From Salibaculum sp035270045 (GTDB lineage Bacteria > Pseudomonadota > Alphaproteobacteria > Rhodobacterales > Rhodobacteraceae), in the NCBI RefSeq assembly GCF_035270045.1, contig NZ_DATFIP010000077.1, positions 18,680-82,679 of the forward strand: a stretch of 64,000 nucleotides of DNA, written 5' to 3'. The number at the start of each line of letters is the position of its first letter. The stretch's first letter is position 1. The position numbers were made by a program, and so were the translations under genes. This document shows positions 46,283 to 54,053 of the stretch, piece by piece. The notes under the pieces are model-generated. The model saw only the letters and a list, made by a program, of their open reading frames with translations, ran no database searches and was not told the origin of the DNA.

Positions 46283-46563
46283 TGGGAATCACCTCGTCTC
46301 TCGTGCTCCTGGCCGTGGTCTGGTTCATGGTCTTCTTCGTGGTTCTGCCGCTGCGCCTGACAACGCAAGGCGAGGCGGGCGACGTCGTGCCCGGCACCCA
46401 CAAGAGCGCCCCGGCCGATCCGCAGCTCAAGCGCAAGGCCAGGATCACCACGGTGTGGGCACTGCTGATATGGGCGGTGCTGGCCGGCGTGATCTGGTCG
46501 GGCCTGATCACCGTGCAGGACTACGACTGGGCCGATCGCCTGGGCGACACCTGGCAGCGATAG
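46282..46563 (+). CDS. DUF1467 family membrane protein
   Basis: 93 residues from ATG 46282, overlapping the mce stop by one base. Two transmembrane segments (SLVLLAVVWFMVFFVVLPL and TTVWALLIWAVLAGVIW) flank a conserved-looking GEAGDVVPGTHKSAP loop, the DUF1467 pattern of alphaproteobacteria. Coupled to mce; a classical terminator follows at 46576. Function unknown. Confidence 0.85.
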   Translation: MGITSSLVLLAVVWFMVFFVVLPLRLTTQGEAGDVVPGTHKSAPADPQLKRKARITTVWALLIWAVLAGVIWSGLITVQDYDWADRLGDTWQR

Positions 46564-46575
46564 GGTGACCGGCTC

Positions 46576-46595
46576 GTGCCGCCGGGGCACTTTTT
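46576..46595 (+). terminator. Intrinsic terminator of the mce unit
   Basis: GTGCC and GGCAC pair around GCCGG and are followed by TTTTT, 12 bases past the DUF1467 stop. Short stem but with a proper T-run. Confidence 0.75.
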
Positions 46596-46736
46596 CCTTG
46601 GTTCCGGGGCGGTGTCACCTACCATTGCCACAAGGCGCGGGTGAGCCGTGCCATCCGTTGCGTGGCAACGGAAACCCCATCGTCGCGCCAAGCCGCCGCA
46701 GTGCGGTGCGCATTTCCCCACAAAATCGGAATCGTC

Positions 46737-48392
46737 ATGGATACACATACCCCCCATCCCGCCGCCCGCGATCTTGCCGCCGAACATGGCGACGGAAAAC
46801 TCTCGCGGCGTGAATTCCTGACCCGGGCGACCTCGCTTGGCGTTTCGGCCGGGGCCGCCTACGGGCTGATCGGTCTGTCTGCGCCCACTTCTGCGCGCGC
46901 TGCCGGTCATGTTCAACAAGGCGGCACACTGCGCATCCAGTCGGACGTGCGCGCGCTCAAGGATCCGCGGACCTACGACTGGCCGCAGATGTCGAATTTC
47001 TCGCGTGGCTGGCTCGAATACCTCGTGGAATATCAGCGTGACGGGTCGATCACGCCGATGCTGCTCGAAAGCTGGGCGGTCAACGCCGACGCCACCCGCT
47101 ATACCCTGCGCGTGCGTCCCGGCGTGACCTGGAATGACGGGACGGCGTTCACCGCCGCCGACGTGGCCCATAACATCACCCGTTGGTGCGAGCAGGCGGT
47201 CGAGGGCAATTCCATGGCCTCGCGCATGACGCCGCTGATCGATCCCGAAACGGGAACGGCCCGGGACGGTGCGATCGAGGTCACAGATGACCTGACGGTC
47301 GCGCTCAACCTGTCTTCCCCCGACATCACCCTGATCGCGGGCTTTTCGGATTATCCGGCCGCCATCGTGCCGCAGGACTTCACCGGCGATCCCATGGCCA
47401 GCCCGAAGGGTACCGGTCCGTATCTGCCCGAAGAGTTGCAGGTCGGGGTTCGTTCGGCGCTCGTGCGCAACACCGACCACGACTGGTGGGGCACCGAGGT
47501 CTTCGGCGGCCCTTACCTGGATCGGATTGAATATGTCGACTTCGGCACGGACCAGGCGTCGCATTTCGCCGCGGCCCAATCGGGCGAGGTGGACATGGTC
47601 TACGAATCGCTGGGCGAGTTCGTCGCCTTGATGGACACCCTGGGATGGAGCAGGTCCGAGGCCGTGACCGCGAACACCGTCATCGTGCGCCCGAACCAAC
47701 AGGCCGAAGTGGACGGGCAGCGCCCCTACGCGGATGTGCGCGTGCGTCGCGCGCTTGCCATGGCGGTGTCGAACGATGTGCTGCTCGACCTCGGATATGA
47801 CGGTCGCGGCCGGGTGGCCGAGAACCACCACGTCTGCCCGATCCACCCCGAATACGCCGAGCTTCCGGCCCCGGTGCACGACCCCGAGGGCGCTGCCGCC
47901 CTGATGGCCGAAGCTGGCATGGCGGACTATGAACACGAGTTGATCTCGATCGAGGACAACTGGCGCCGTGCCACCTGCGATGCCGTCGCCGCGCAGCTGC
48001 GCGACGCGGGCATCCCGGTGAAACGGACGGTGATCCCCGGGGCCACCTTCTGGAATGCCTGGACGGACTATCCTTTCTCGGCGACGGACTGGGCGCAGCG
48101 GCCCCTCGGTGTCCAAGTGCTGGCGCTGGCCTACCGGTCGGGCGAGCCGTGGAACGAGGCGGGCTTTTCCAACCCCGAATTCGACGCGACCCTGGCCGAG
48201 GCGCTGTCCATCGCAGATGCGGACACCCGCCGGACCCTGTCGGAAAAGATGCAGCGGATCATGCAGGACGAGGGTGTGATCGTGCAGCCCTACTGGCGGT
48301 CGACCTATCGCCACGCGCGCCCCGAGGTGCTGGGCGCCGAGCAGCACCCGACCTTCGAGATCCATGTCTACAAGCTGGGTCTCGCGGCCTGA
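46737..48392 (+). CDS. Tat-exported ABC solute-binding protein, family 5
   Basis: 551 residues from ATG 46737. The twin-arginine signal SRREFLTRATSLGVSAGAAYG follows 22 N-terminal residues; cleavage is likely after ARA near residue 56. The mature part GGTLRIQSDVRALKDPRTYD and LRVRPGVTWNDGTAFTAADV matches peptide/nickel-type (family 5) binding proteins. No permease or ATPase genes are beside it, so it is an orphan. A perfect 10-bp hairpin follows the stop. Confidence 0.88.
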   Translation: MDTHTPHPAARDLAAEHGDGKLSRREFLTRATSLGVSAGAAYGLIGLSAPTSARAAGHVQQGGTLRIQSDVRALKDPRTYDWPQMSNFSRGWLEYLVEYQRDGSITPMLLESWAVNADATRYTLRVRPGVTWNDGTAFTAADVAHNITRWCEQAVEGNSMASRMTPLIDPETGTARDGAIEVTDDLTVALNLSSPDITLIAGFSDYPAAIVPQDFTGDPMASPKGTGPYLPEELQVGVRSALVRNTDHDWWGTEVFGGPYLDRIEYVDFGTDQASHFAAAQSGEVDMVYESLGEFVALMDTLGWSRSEAVTANTVIVRPNQQAEVDGQRPYADVRVRRALAMAVSNDVLLDLGYDGRGRVAENHHVCPIHPEYAELPAPVHDPEGAAALMAEAGMADYEHELISIEDNWRRATCDAVAAQLRDAGIPVKRTVIPGATFWNAWTDYPFSATDWAQRPLGVQVLALAYRSGEPWNEAGFSNPEFDATLAEALSIADADTRRTLSEKMQRIMQDEGVIVQPYWRSTYRHARPEVLGAEQHPTFEIHVYKLGLAA

Positions 48393-48400
48393 TCGGGCCG

Positions 48401-48425
48401 GCCCGCCGCCCTTGTGGCGGCGGGC
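48401..48425. terminator. Perfect 10-bp hairpin between convergent genes
   Basis: GCCCGCCGCC and GGCGGCGGGC pair around CTTGT, 8 bases after the solute-binding-protein stop and just before the HDAC stop. It is symmetrical and could end both transcripts, though T-runs are absent. Confidence 0.6.
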
Positions 48426-48427
48426 GC

Positions 48428-49558
48428 TCAGGCCGCGCCGCGGCCTGCAAGAAGGCCGATCCGGGCGCGTATCTCGGGCCGGATCGGCCCCTCGCGCGGG
48501 GCGTCGGCCAAGGTGCTGATCCAGTGCGGCTCAGGTTTGATTTCCCGGGTCGAGCCGATACGTGTCCAGTGAAGGGCGCGCAGGACCCGCTGCGCCGCCT
48601 CGGGCAGCCGCGCCGGCATTTCGTGCCCGTTCAGCACGGCCCAGTTCCCCACCCAGAGCCGCGCCACGGTCCAGGGATTGTAGCCGCCTCCGCCGAGCAC
48701 CAGAAGGCGCGGCGCCACGGACCGCAGTGCCCGCAGGACCGCCCAATGCGCCCGATTGGACAGGGCCAGCCGGGATTGCGGATCCTCGAGCACCGCGTCG
48801 GCCCCGCACTGCAGCACCACCGCATCGGGCCTGTGCGCCGCGACTTGCGGCAGGATCAGTCCATCGCGGATCAGGGCCATCTCGGTATCGTTGAGGCCGC
48901 GCGGCAGGGGCAGGTTGTAGACCTGCCCGACTCCGCGATCGTCCAACCCGCCCGTGCGTGGCCAGCGCCCCTCTTCATGGGTCGAAATCAGCAGCACCTC
49001 GGGGGTGTCTGCAAAAGCATGTTCGACCCCGTCGGCGTGATGCGCGTCGATGTCCACGTAGGCGACACGCCGCGCCCCGTTCCGGCGCAACGCCTGGATC
49101 GCGAGCACCGCGTCGTTGAGGTAGCAAAAGCCGCTGGCCCGGTCTGGCATGCCGTGATGGGTGCCCCCCGCGGGCGAATGCACCACGCCGCCGCGGGCCA
49201 GCAATTCGCCCGCCAGAAGCGACGCCCCGGCGGCCGTTGCGGGGCGGGAATACATCTCGGGGAAGACCGGGTTCGAGGCGGTGCCGATGTGGTGCTGGGC
49301 GCGGATGGCTTCGGCCACGTGCTGATCCTTTTCGGCCCGGTGCAGCGCCGCGACATAGCGGCGCGTGTGGAACCCGGTCAGCGCGGCCGGCTTGGCGCGT
49401 GGACTGGTGCGGTATTGATCCGGCCCCAGCCAGCCGAGCGCCCGCGCAAGGTCTATCACGGTCGACACGCGCGGGATGCGCAGCGGGTGCCACGGGCCAT
49501 AGCTGGAGCCGCGGTAGATTTCCGAGCCCAGGAACAGCGGTGGCGTATCAGTCGCCAA
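48428..49558 (-). CDS. Histone-deacetylase family protein (acetoin utilisation AcuC-like)
   Basis: 376 residues. Zinc and active-site motifs are intact: GGTHHG with His134/His135, GFCYLND, and DIDAHHADG with Asp169, Asp171 and His173; LQCGADAV provides the third Asp region. These enzymes deacylate lysines of proteins or small acylated amines. Bacterial members include acetylpolyamine amidohydrolases and AcuC, so the substrate is open. Its start overlaps the end of the glutathione peroxidase-like gene by 11 bases. Confidence 0.88.
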   Translation of the reverse strand: MATDTPPLFLGSEIYRGSSYGPWHPLRIPRVSTVIDLARALGWLGPDQYRTSPRAKPAALTGFHTRRYVAALHRAEKDQHVAEAIRAQHHIGTASNPVFPEMYSRPATAAGASLLAGELLARGGVVHSPAGGTHHGMPDRASGFCYLNDAVLAIQALRRNGARRVAYVDIDAHHADGVEHAFADTPEVLLISTHEEGRWPRTGGLDDRGVGQVYNLPLPRGLNDTEMALIRDGLILPQVAAHRPDAVVLQCGADAVLEDPQSRLALSNRAHWAVLRALRSVAPRLLVLGGGGYNPWTVARLWVGNWAVLNGHEMPARLPEAAQRVLRALHWTRIGSTREIKPEPHWISTLADAPREGPIRPEIRARIGLLAGRGAA

Positions 49559-50069
49559 GGGCGGTCTCGATCGCGGCGGTGATGGCCGGCGAGGTCGGGC
49601 GTACGGGTGATCCCCATTGGCCCAGCACTTCGCCTGCCGGGCCGATCAGAACCTTGTGGAAGTTCCAGCGCGGGGCGATGCCGTGCTCCTGTGCCAGCCA
49701 ACGATAGAAGGGGTGCGCCTCGGCCCCCCTCACCGGGGTAATCACCGTCATCGGCAGGGTCAGGTCGAAATTGACCTCGCAGAACGCCTTGACGGCATCC
49801 TCGCTGTCCAGTTCCTGCCGGAAGTCCTCGGAGGGCACGGCGAGCACGGTCAGCCCGTCGTCCGCGTAGCCCTCGTGCAGGGCCTGCAGGTCGTCGAACT
49901 GCCGGGTGAAGCCGCAAAGCGAGGCCGTGTTCGTGACCAGCGCCGGGCCATCCAGCCGCAGCGTGCCGCCGTCGATCGAGTCGAAGACCATGCGATCCGG
50001 CTCGGCAGAAAGGGCAGGGGCCACAAGCGCGAGAAGCACGGTGGCGATGGCGAGGATACGTTCGGGCAT
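49548..50069 (-). CDS. Periplasmic glutathione peroxidase-like protein
   Basis: 173 residues from ATG 50069. A signal peptide (MPERILAIATVLLALVAPALSA) is present, unusual for a family that is mostly cytosolic. The catalytic Cys52 (NTASLCGFTRQF) and Trp (APRWNFHKVLI) are kept; the Gln motif usually written NQFxxQEP is replaced by VPSEDFRQELDSE. Likely a thiol peroxidase of the periplasm rather than a true glutathione enzyme. Overlaps the deacetylase gene. Confidence 0.83.
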   Translation of the reverse strand: MPERILAIATVLLALVAPALSAEPDRMVFDSIDGGTLRLDGPALVTNTASLCGFTRQFDDLQALHEGYADDGLTVLAVPSEDFRQELDSEDAVKAFCEVNFDLTLPMTVITPVRGAEAHPFYRWLAQEHGIAPRWNFHKVLIGPAGEVLGQWGSPVRPTSPAITAAIETALGD

Positions 50070-50195
50070 GGTCGGGTCTCCTGTCCTGCGGGCGCTCGCG
50101 GCCGCGTGCGTCAAAGATAGGTCTGGGCGGCGAAAGGACCATGGCCCGGCGATGCACCCTTTCCGCGGACGCGTCGGCGCGGTAAGGCAGGTTCC

Positions 50196-51581
50196 ATGCC
50201 CCAGAACCCGCCCGACCTGCGCCCCGATCTCGCGAAAGCCCGCGTCACCGAAACCGCCCGCCCCAAGGGACGTGATGATCAGCCGACCATCGGCATGGTT
50301 TCGCTCGGCTGCCCCAAGGCATTGGTAGACAGCGAGCGCATCCTGACAAGACTGCGGGCCGAGGGCTATGCCATCTCGCCCGACTATCCGGGAGCCGACG
50401 CTGTGGTGGTCAACACCTGCGGGTTCCTCGACAGCGCCAAGGCAGAAAGCCTGGATGCCATCGGAGAGGCGCTTGCCGAAAACGGTCGCGTCATCGTCAC
50501 CGGCTGCCTCGGGGCCGAGCCCGAGTATATCACCGGCGCGCACCCAAAGGTCCTCGCCGTCACAGGGCCGCATCAATACGAACAGGTCCTCGACGCCGTC
50601 CATGCCGCCGTGCCGCCGGACCCGGACCCCTTCGTGGACCTACTGCCCGCCAGCGGCGTCAGCCTGACCCCGCGCCATTACAGCTACCTCAAGATCTCCG
50701 AAGGCTGTAACCACAAGTGCAAGTTCTGCATCATTCCCGACATGCGCGGTCGCCTTGTCAGCCGACCTCACAAGGCGGTGCTGCGCGAGGCGGAAAAGCT
50801 CGTTGAAAACGGCGTGAAAGAGCTGTTGGTCATCAGCCAGGACACCTCGGCCTATGGCACCGATTGGTCCCGCGAGGATCGGGCGGGCGCAGGGCAACCC
50901 ATCACCCGGCTTGCCCGCGATCTGGGGCAACTCGGCGCCTGGGTGCGCCTGCATTACGTCTACCCCTACCCGCATGTACGCGAGCTGATCCCGCTCATGG
51001 CGGACGGCCTGGTGTTGCCCTATCTCGACATCCCCTTTCAGCACGCCCACCCGGACACGCTGCGCCGCATGGCCCGCCCGGCCCATGCCGAACGCACCCT
51101 CGACCGCATCGCCGAATGGCGCGGTATCTGCCCGGATATCACCCTGCGCTCGACCTTCATCGTCGGCTATCCGGGCGAGACCGAGGCGGAGTTTCAGCAT
51201 CTGCTCGACTGGATGGACGAGGCGCAACTGGATCGCGTCGGTTGCTTTCAATACGAAAACGTCGAAGGCGCCCGCAGCAACGCGCTTCCCGATCATGTCC
51301 CCGCCGAGGTCAAACAGGACCGTTGGGACCGCTTCATGGAAAAGGCCCAGGCGATTTCCGAGGCCAAGCTGGCGGCCAAGGTGGGCCATGTCGTGGACGT
51401 GATCGTCGACGACATAGACGAGGACGGCATCGCCACCTGCCGCACCAAGGCCGACGCCCCCGAGATCGACGGCAACCTGTTCATCGACGAGGGAACGGAG
51501 GGGCTGTCGGTCGGCGATATCGTCTCGGTCGAGGTCGACGAGGCGGGGGAGTATGATTTGTGGGGGGCCATCCGGACATAG
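50196..51581 (+). CDS. rimO: Ribosomal protein S12 methylthiotransferase
   Basis: 461 residues. N-terminal UPF0004 domain with three cluster-binding cysteines (Cys39, Cys75, Cys104), radical-SAM CxxxCxxC at Cys171/175/178 (EGCNHKCKFCIIP), and a C-terminal TRAM domain (VIVDDIDEDGIATCRTKADA). The SLGCPKALVDSE start is specific for RimO as against MiaB. It methylthiolates an Asp of ribosomal protein S12. Single gene, divergent from the GPx-like gene. Confidence 0.96.
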   Translation: MPQNPPDLRPDLAKARVTETARPKGRDDQPTIGMVSLGCPKALVDSERILTRLRAEGYAISPDYPGADAVVVNTCGFLDSAKAESLDAIGEALAENGRVIVTGCLGAEPEYITGAHPKVLAVTGPHQYEQVLDAVHAAVPPDPDPFVDLLPASGVSLTPRHYSYLKISEGCNHKCKFCIIPDMRGRLVSRPHKAVLREAEKLVENGVKELLVISQDTSAYGTDWSREDRAGAGQPITRLARDLGQLGAWVRLHYVYPYPHVRELIPLMADGLVLPYLDIPFQHAHPDTLRRMARPAHAERTLDRIAEWRGICPDITLRSTFIVGYPGETEAEFQHLLDWMDEAQLDRVGCFQYENVEGARSNALPDHVPAEVKQDRWDRFMEKAQAISEAKLAAKVGHVVDVIVDDIDEDGIATCRTKADAPEIDGNLFIDEGTEGLSVGDIVSVEVDEAGEYDLWGAIRT

Positions 51582-51685
51582 CAGACGATCCGGGGGACCT
51601 TTTCCAAAGAAACCAGAAACAAGAATTTGACCGTCCGGCCGCTCTCGACCTCTGGAGCCGTCCATCACCGCCGCGTGGGGCGCGC

Positions 51686-51711
51686 CATGCCAGAGGCATG
51701 CCTTTGGCATG
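51686..51711. repeat. REP-like palindromic repeat downstream of rimO
   Basis: CATGCC-AGA-GGCATG-CCTTT-GGCATG: alternating CATGCC/GGCATG arms give two overlapping hairpins in the 260-base gap 51582-51841. The rest of the gap is GC-rich and shows no gene. This form is reminiscent of dispersed intergenic repeats in Rhodobacteraceae; only one copy is in the window. Confidence 0.5.
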
Positions 51712-51841
51712 ACGATGGGCGGAGACTGCGCCGCGGCGCCGCCTCGGGGCAAGTTCCACCCGGCCGGACATTGGTGCCAAACCCCGCCTCTCGCCAACGG
51801 TCCGATCTTGCCCTTCACTTCCTTTCCGCTACCTCCCCGAC

Positions 51842-52213
51842 ATGACCAAGGTCCTGCACGATGACACCTGTCCCATCTGTTCACGCGAGGTTGCGGCCTA
51901 TGCGCGGCAGGCCGAGCGCGCCGGGATCACGCTGGAAATCGACGGGCTGGACGCGGCCCCGAACTGGGGGCTGGACCGGGACGCCGCCGCGCAGACTTTC
52001 CGCGTGGAACAGGACGGCCGTATCCATGAAGGGCTGGATGCCTTTCGCATCCTTTGGGCGCGGTTGCCCGGCTGGCGCTGGCTCGCCCGGCTGACCGGGC
52101 TACCGGGCATTCACGGGCTGGCCGACCTTGGCTATCGCCACATCACGGCCCCGGTGCTTTATGCGCTGCACCGCCGCCGCCAACGACGCGCGGCTCACGG
52201 CTCCTGCAGGTAA
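51842..52213 (+). CDS. DUF393 thiol-disulfide oxidoreductase-like protein
   Basis: 123 residues. MTKVLHDDTCPICSREV carries the CPxC motif (Cys10, Cys13) typical of the DUF393/DCC family; LDAFRILWARLPGWRWLARL and ADLGYRHIT... fit the family's C-terminal half. Probably a redox-active cytosolic protein of unknown partner. Its 3' end overlaps the convergent YigZ-like gene by 19 bases. Confidence 0.87.
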   Translation: MTKVLHDDTCPICSREVAAYARQAERAGITLEIDGLDAAPNWGLDRDAAAQTFRVEQDGRIHEGLDAFRILWARLPGWRWLARLTGLPGIHGLADLGYRHITAPVLYALHRRRQRRAAHGSCR

Positions 52214-52560
52214 ATCCGCACTGCCTCCTGCACATGGCGGAAGCGGTCGCCGCCCAGGTGCTTGCCGCCGAACCAGCGGGTGACGCAGACGAGGTGCCCC
52301 TCGACGCCTTCGCGTTCCAGCATCCGCAGGATCACCATCCCCGCCCCGGACTCTCCGTCGTCGTTCTTCAAAGGCCCCGCGGGCAGCAGAACGGCCCAGC
52401 TGTTGTGCGTCGCCTTGGCAAATTTCTTCTTTCTGCACAGTGCCTTGACGAACGCCTTCGCCTCTTGTGCCGATCCCACCGGCCCGCCGGACACCGCGTA
52501 TTTCGACCCCCGGTCGCTGATGACATTCTCGATGATCCGCATGTGCCGGATAATGCCCAT
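52195..52560 (-). CDS. Short YigZ/IMPACT-family protein
   Basis: 121 residues (115 if the ATG at 52542 is used). ISDRGSKYAVSGGPVGSAQEAK, HNSWAVLLPAGPLKNDDGESG, and GHLVCVTRWFGGKHLGGDRF are the N-terminal UPF0029/IMPACT signature. The C-terminal DUF1949 part of full YigZ (~200 residues) is missing, and the protein ends with HVQEAVRIYLQEP. The family influences translation under stress in eukaryotes; in bacteria the role is unknown. Confidence 0.82.
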   Translation of the reverse strand: MGIIRHMRIIENVISDRGSKYAVSGGPVGSAQEAKAFVKALCRKKKFAKATHNSWAVLLPAGPLKNDDGESGAGMVILRMLEREGVEGHLVCVTRWFGGKHLGGDRFRHVQEAVRIYLQEP

Positions 52561-52564
52561 ACCG

Positions 52565-52580
52565 CTTGAGCCACATCAAG
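52565..52580. promoter_or_regulatory. FNR/Crp-type box upstream of ppk2
   Basis: TTGAG-CCAC-ATCAA differs from TTGAT-N4-ATCAA at one base and is an inverted repeat CTTGA-N6-TCAAG. The motif CTAGTCT at 52601 lies 28.5 bases from its centre, the same distance as CTAG behind the box at 12761, giving a class II position for ppk2. Confidence 0.6.
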
Positions 52581-52636
52581 GCGGATCGCGGCAGGTGCTG
52601 CTAGTCTCTGCCCGATCAACATGGACAGGAGACACC

Positions 52637-53533
52637 ATGAGCAACGCTGCCGCACCCGCCAAGCCATCCACCGGCCCCGAAACAGCAACGAAGCCGGGCC
52701 CGGAACCCGGCGACAGCCGGACGCAGCTGCCCAAGCTGGGCCGCGGGCCCTACGAGGCGGAAAAGGCTCGGCTTCAGGCCGAGTTGCTCAAGGTGCAGCT
52801 CTGGGCACAGGAGACGGGGCAGAAATTCGTCCTGCTGTTCGAGGGGCGCGATGCCGCCGGCAAGGGCGGCACGATCAAGCGGTTCACCGAGCACCTGAAT
52901 CCCAGGCAGGCCCGCGTGGTCGCGCTCAACAAGCCGACCTGGGAAGAAAAGGGCCAGTGGTATTTCCAGCGCTATATCACGGAATTGCCGACAACCGGCG
53001 AAATGGTCTTCTACGACCGCTCCTGGTACAACCGAGCAGGGGTCGAACGGGTCATGGGCTTCTGCAAGCCCAATGAATACCTGGAATTCATGCGCCAGAC
53101 CCCGGACTTCGAGCGCATGCTCGTGCGCTCGGGGATACAGCTCTACAAGTACTGGTTCTCGGTTACGCAAGGCGAACAGCAACGCCGCTTCAAGTCGCGT
53201 GAAACCGACCCACTCAAGCAGTGGAAACTCTCGCCCATCGACAAGGCGAGTCTGGACAAGTGGGACGACTACACCGAGGCGAAAGAGGCGATGTTCTTTT
53301 ACACCGATACCGCGGACGCGCCCTGGACCGTTGTAAAATCCAACGACAAGAAACGCGCGCGGATCAACTGCATGCGCCATTTCCTGTCGACCCTGGATTA
53401 TCCCGACAAGGACCACGATATCGCGTGTCCGCCCGAGCCGGAGATCGTCGGCCCGGCGGCAAGGGTGATCCACCGGACCGATCATATCCTGGGCAAATCG
53501 CTTCACCCGGATACACGCCACGTCGGGGTCTGA
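52637..53533 (+). CDS. ppk2: Polyphosphate kinase 2
   Basis: 298 residues from ATG 52637 (RBS ACAGGAGAC). Walker A GRDAAGKGG (70-78; Lys76), Walker B-like FYDRSWYNRAGVERVMGF and the lid KSRETDPLKQWKLSPID match class I PPK2, which phosphorylates nucleoside diphosphates from polyphosphate. The first ~28 residues are Ala/Pro-rich and variable. Expression may be under oxygen control through the box upstream. Confidence 0.94.
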   Translation: MSNAAAPAKPSTGPETATKPGPEPGDSRTQLPKLGRGPYEAEKARLQAELLKVQLWAQETGQKFVLLFEGRDAAGKGGTIKRFTEHLNPRQARVVALNKPTWEEKGQWYFQRYITELPTTGEMVFYDRSWYNRAGVERVMGFCKPNEYLEFMRQTPDFERMLVRSGIQLYKYWFSVTQGEQQRRFKSRETDPLKQWKLSPIDKASLDKWDDYTEAKEAMFFYTDTADAPWTVVKSNDKKRARINCMRHFLSTLDYPDKDHDIACPPEPEIVGPAARVIHRTDHILGKSLHPDTRHVGV

Positions 53534-53649
53534 GCCAACGGGCCACAGGTCCGCGCGGGGCGGTGGCGCCCGTGCGCCGTGGCGCCGGTCCGGTCACGGC
53601 GCGGTCCAGGTGATAGGTCGCGGGCCTTGGCATGATGGATACCGCCGGT

Positions 53650-53910
53650 TCAGCCGGCCAGATCGTCCATCCGCTCGCGGTTGACGCAGTAGCCGGGGCT
53701 GACCTCGAGTGCCTCGCGCAGGTTCAGCAACTTCTTGCAGGCCCCGGGCTTCGAGCAGGACCGGCAGGCCTGGACCATCCCGGCATAATCGTCGTGGCTC
53801 AGCCGCCCTTCGGTGAGGGCCGCGCCCAAGTCCACGCCCCGTGCCCGGGACATGCCCTTCATGAGCCAGTAGTGATCGCGCGCATCGCCAAGTGTCTTCA
53901 TCAGTTGCAT
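53650..53910 (-). CDS. Cys-rich DUF6455-like small protein
   Basis: 86 residues. Four cysteines in ACRSCSKPGACKKLL and SPGYCVN could bind a metal or iron-sulfur centre. MQLMKTLGDARDHYWLMKGM and the FCxN-like end agree with a small family remembered as DUF6455 in Rhodobacteraceae. An FNR-type half-palindrome lies 51-64 bases upstream. Function unknown; a redox or oxygen-related role is an inference. Confidence 0.75.
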   Translation of the reverse strand: MQLMKTLGDARDHYWLMKGMSRARGVDLGAALTEGRLSHDDYAGMVQACRSCSKPGACKKLLNLREALEVSPGYCVNRERMDDLAG

Positions 53911-53960
53911 CCCCGTCTGATCCGTTCATGCCAGCCTGCCGCCGCCGGGCCCGGCCCGCA

Positions 53961-53974
53961 TTGCGCCAGATCAA
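53961..53974 (-). promoter_or_regulatory. Candidate FNR-type box between DUF6455-like gene and trhA
   Basis: On the minus strand TTGAT-CTGG-CGCAA: one half is perfect, the other keeps only CAA. Its centre is 57 bases before the DUF6455-like start and 86 before trhA. No convincing -10 is seen at the class II distance. Confidence 0.4.
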
Positions 53975-54053
53975 ACCGTTGCGCTGCCTGCGCAAACCCC
54001 GCTTGACGTCACGTCCCCTGTGACAGTCCCGCGCGGATCGTTACATTGAAGGC

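Noticed and set aside
51627..51845. 72-codon open frame (MPEACLWH-containing) downstream of rimO
   Set aside because: It is a translation of the palindromic repeat region, with no RBS and no domain.
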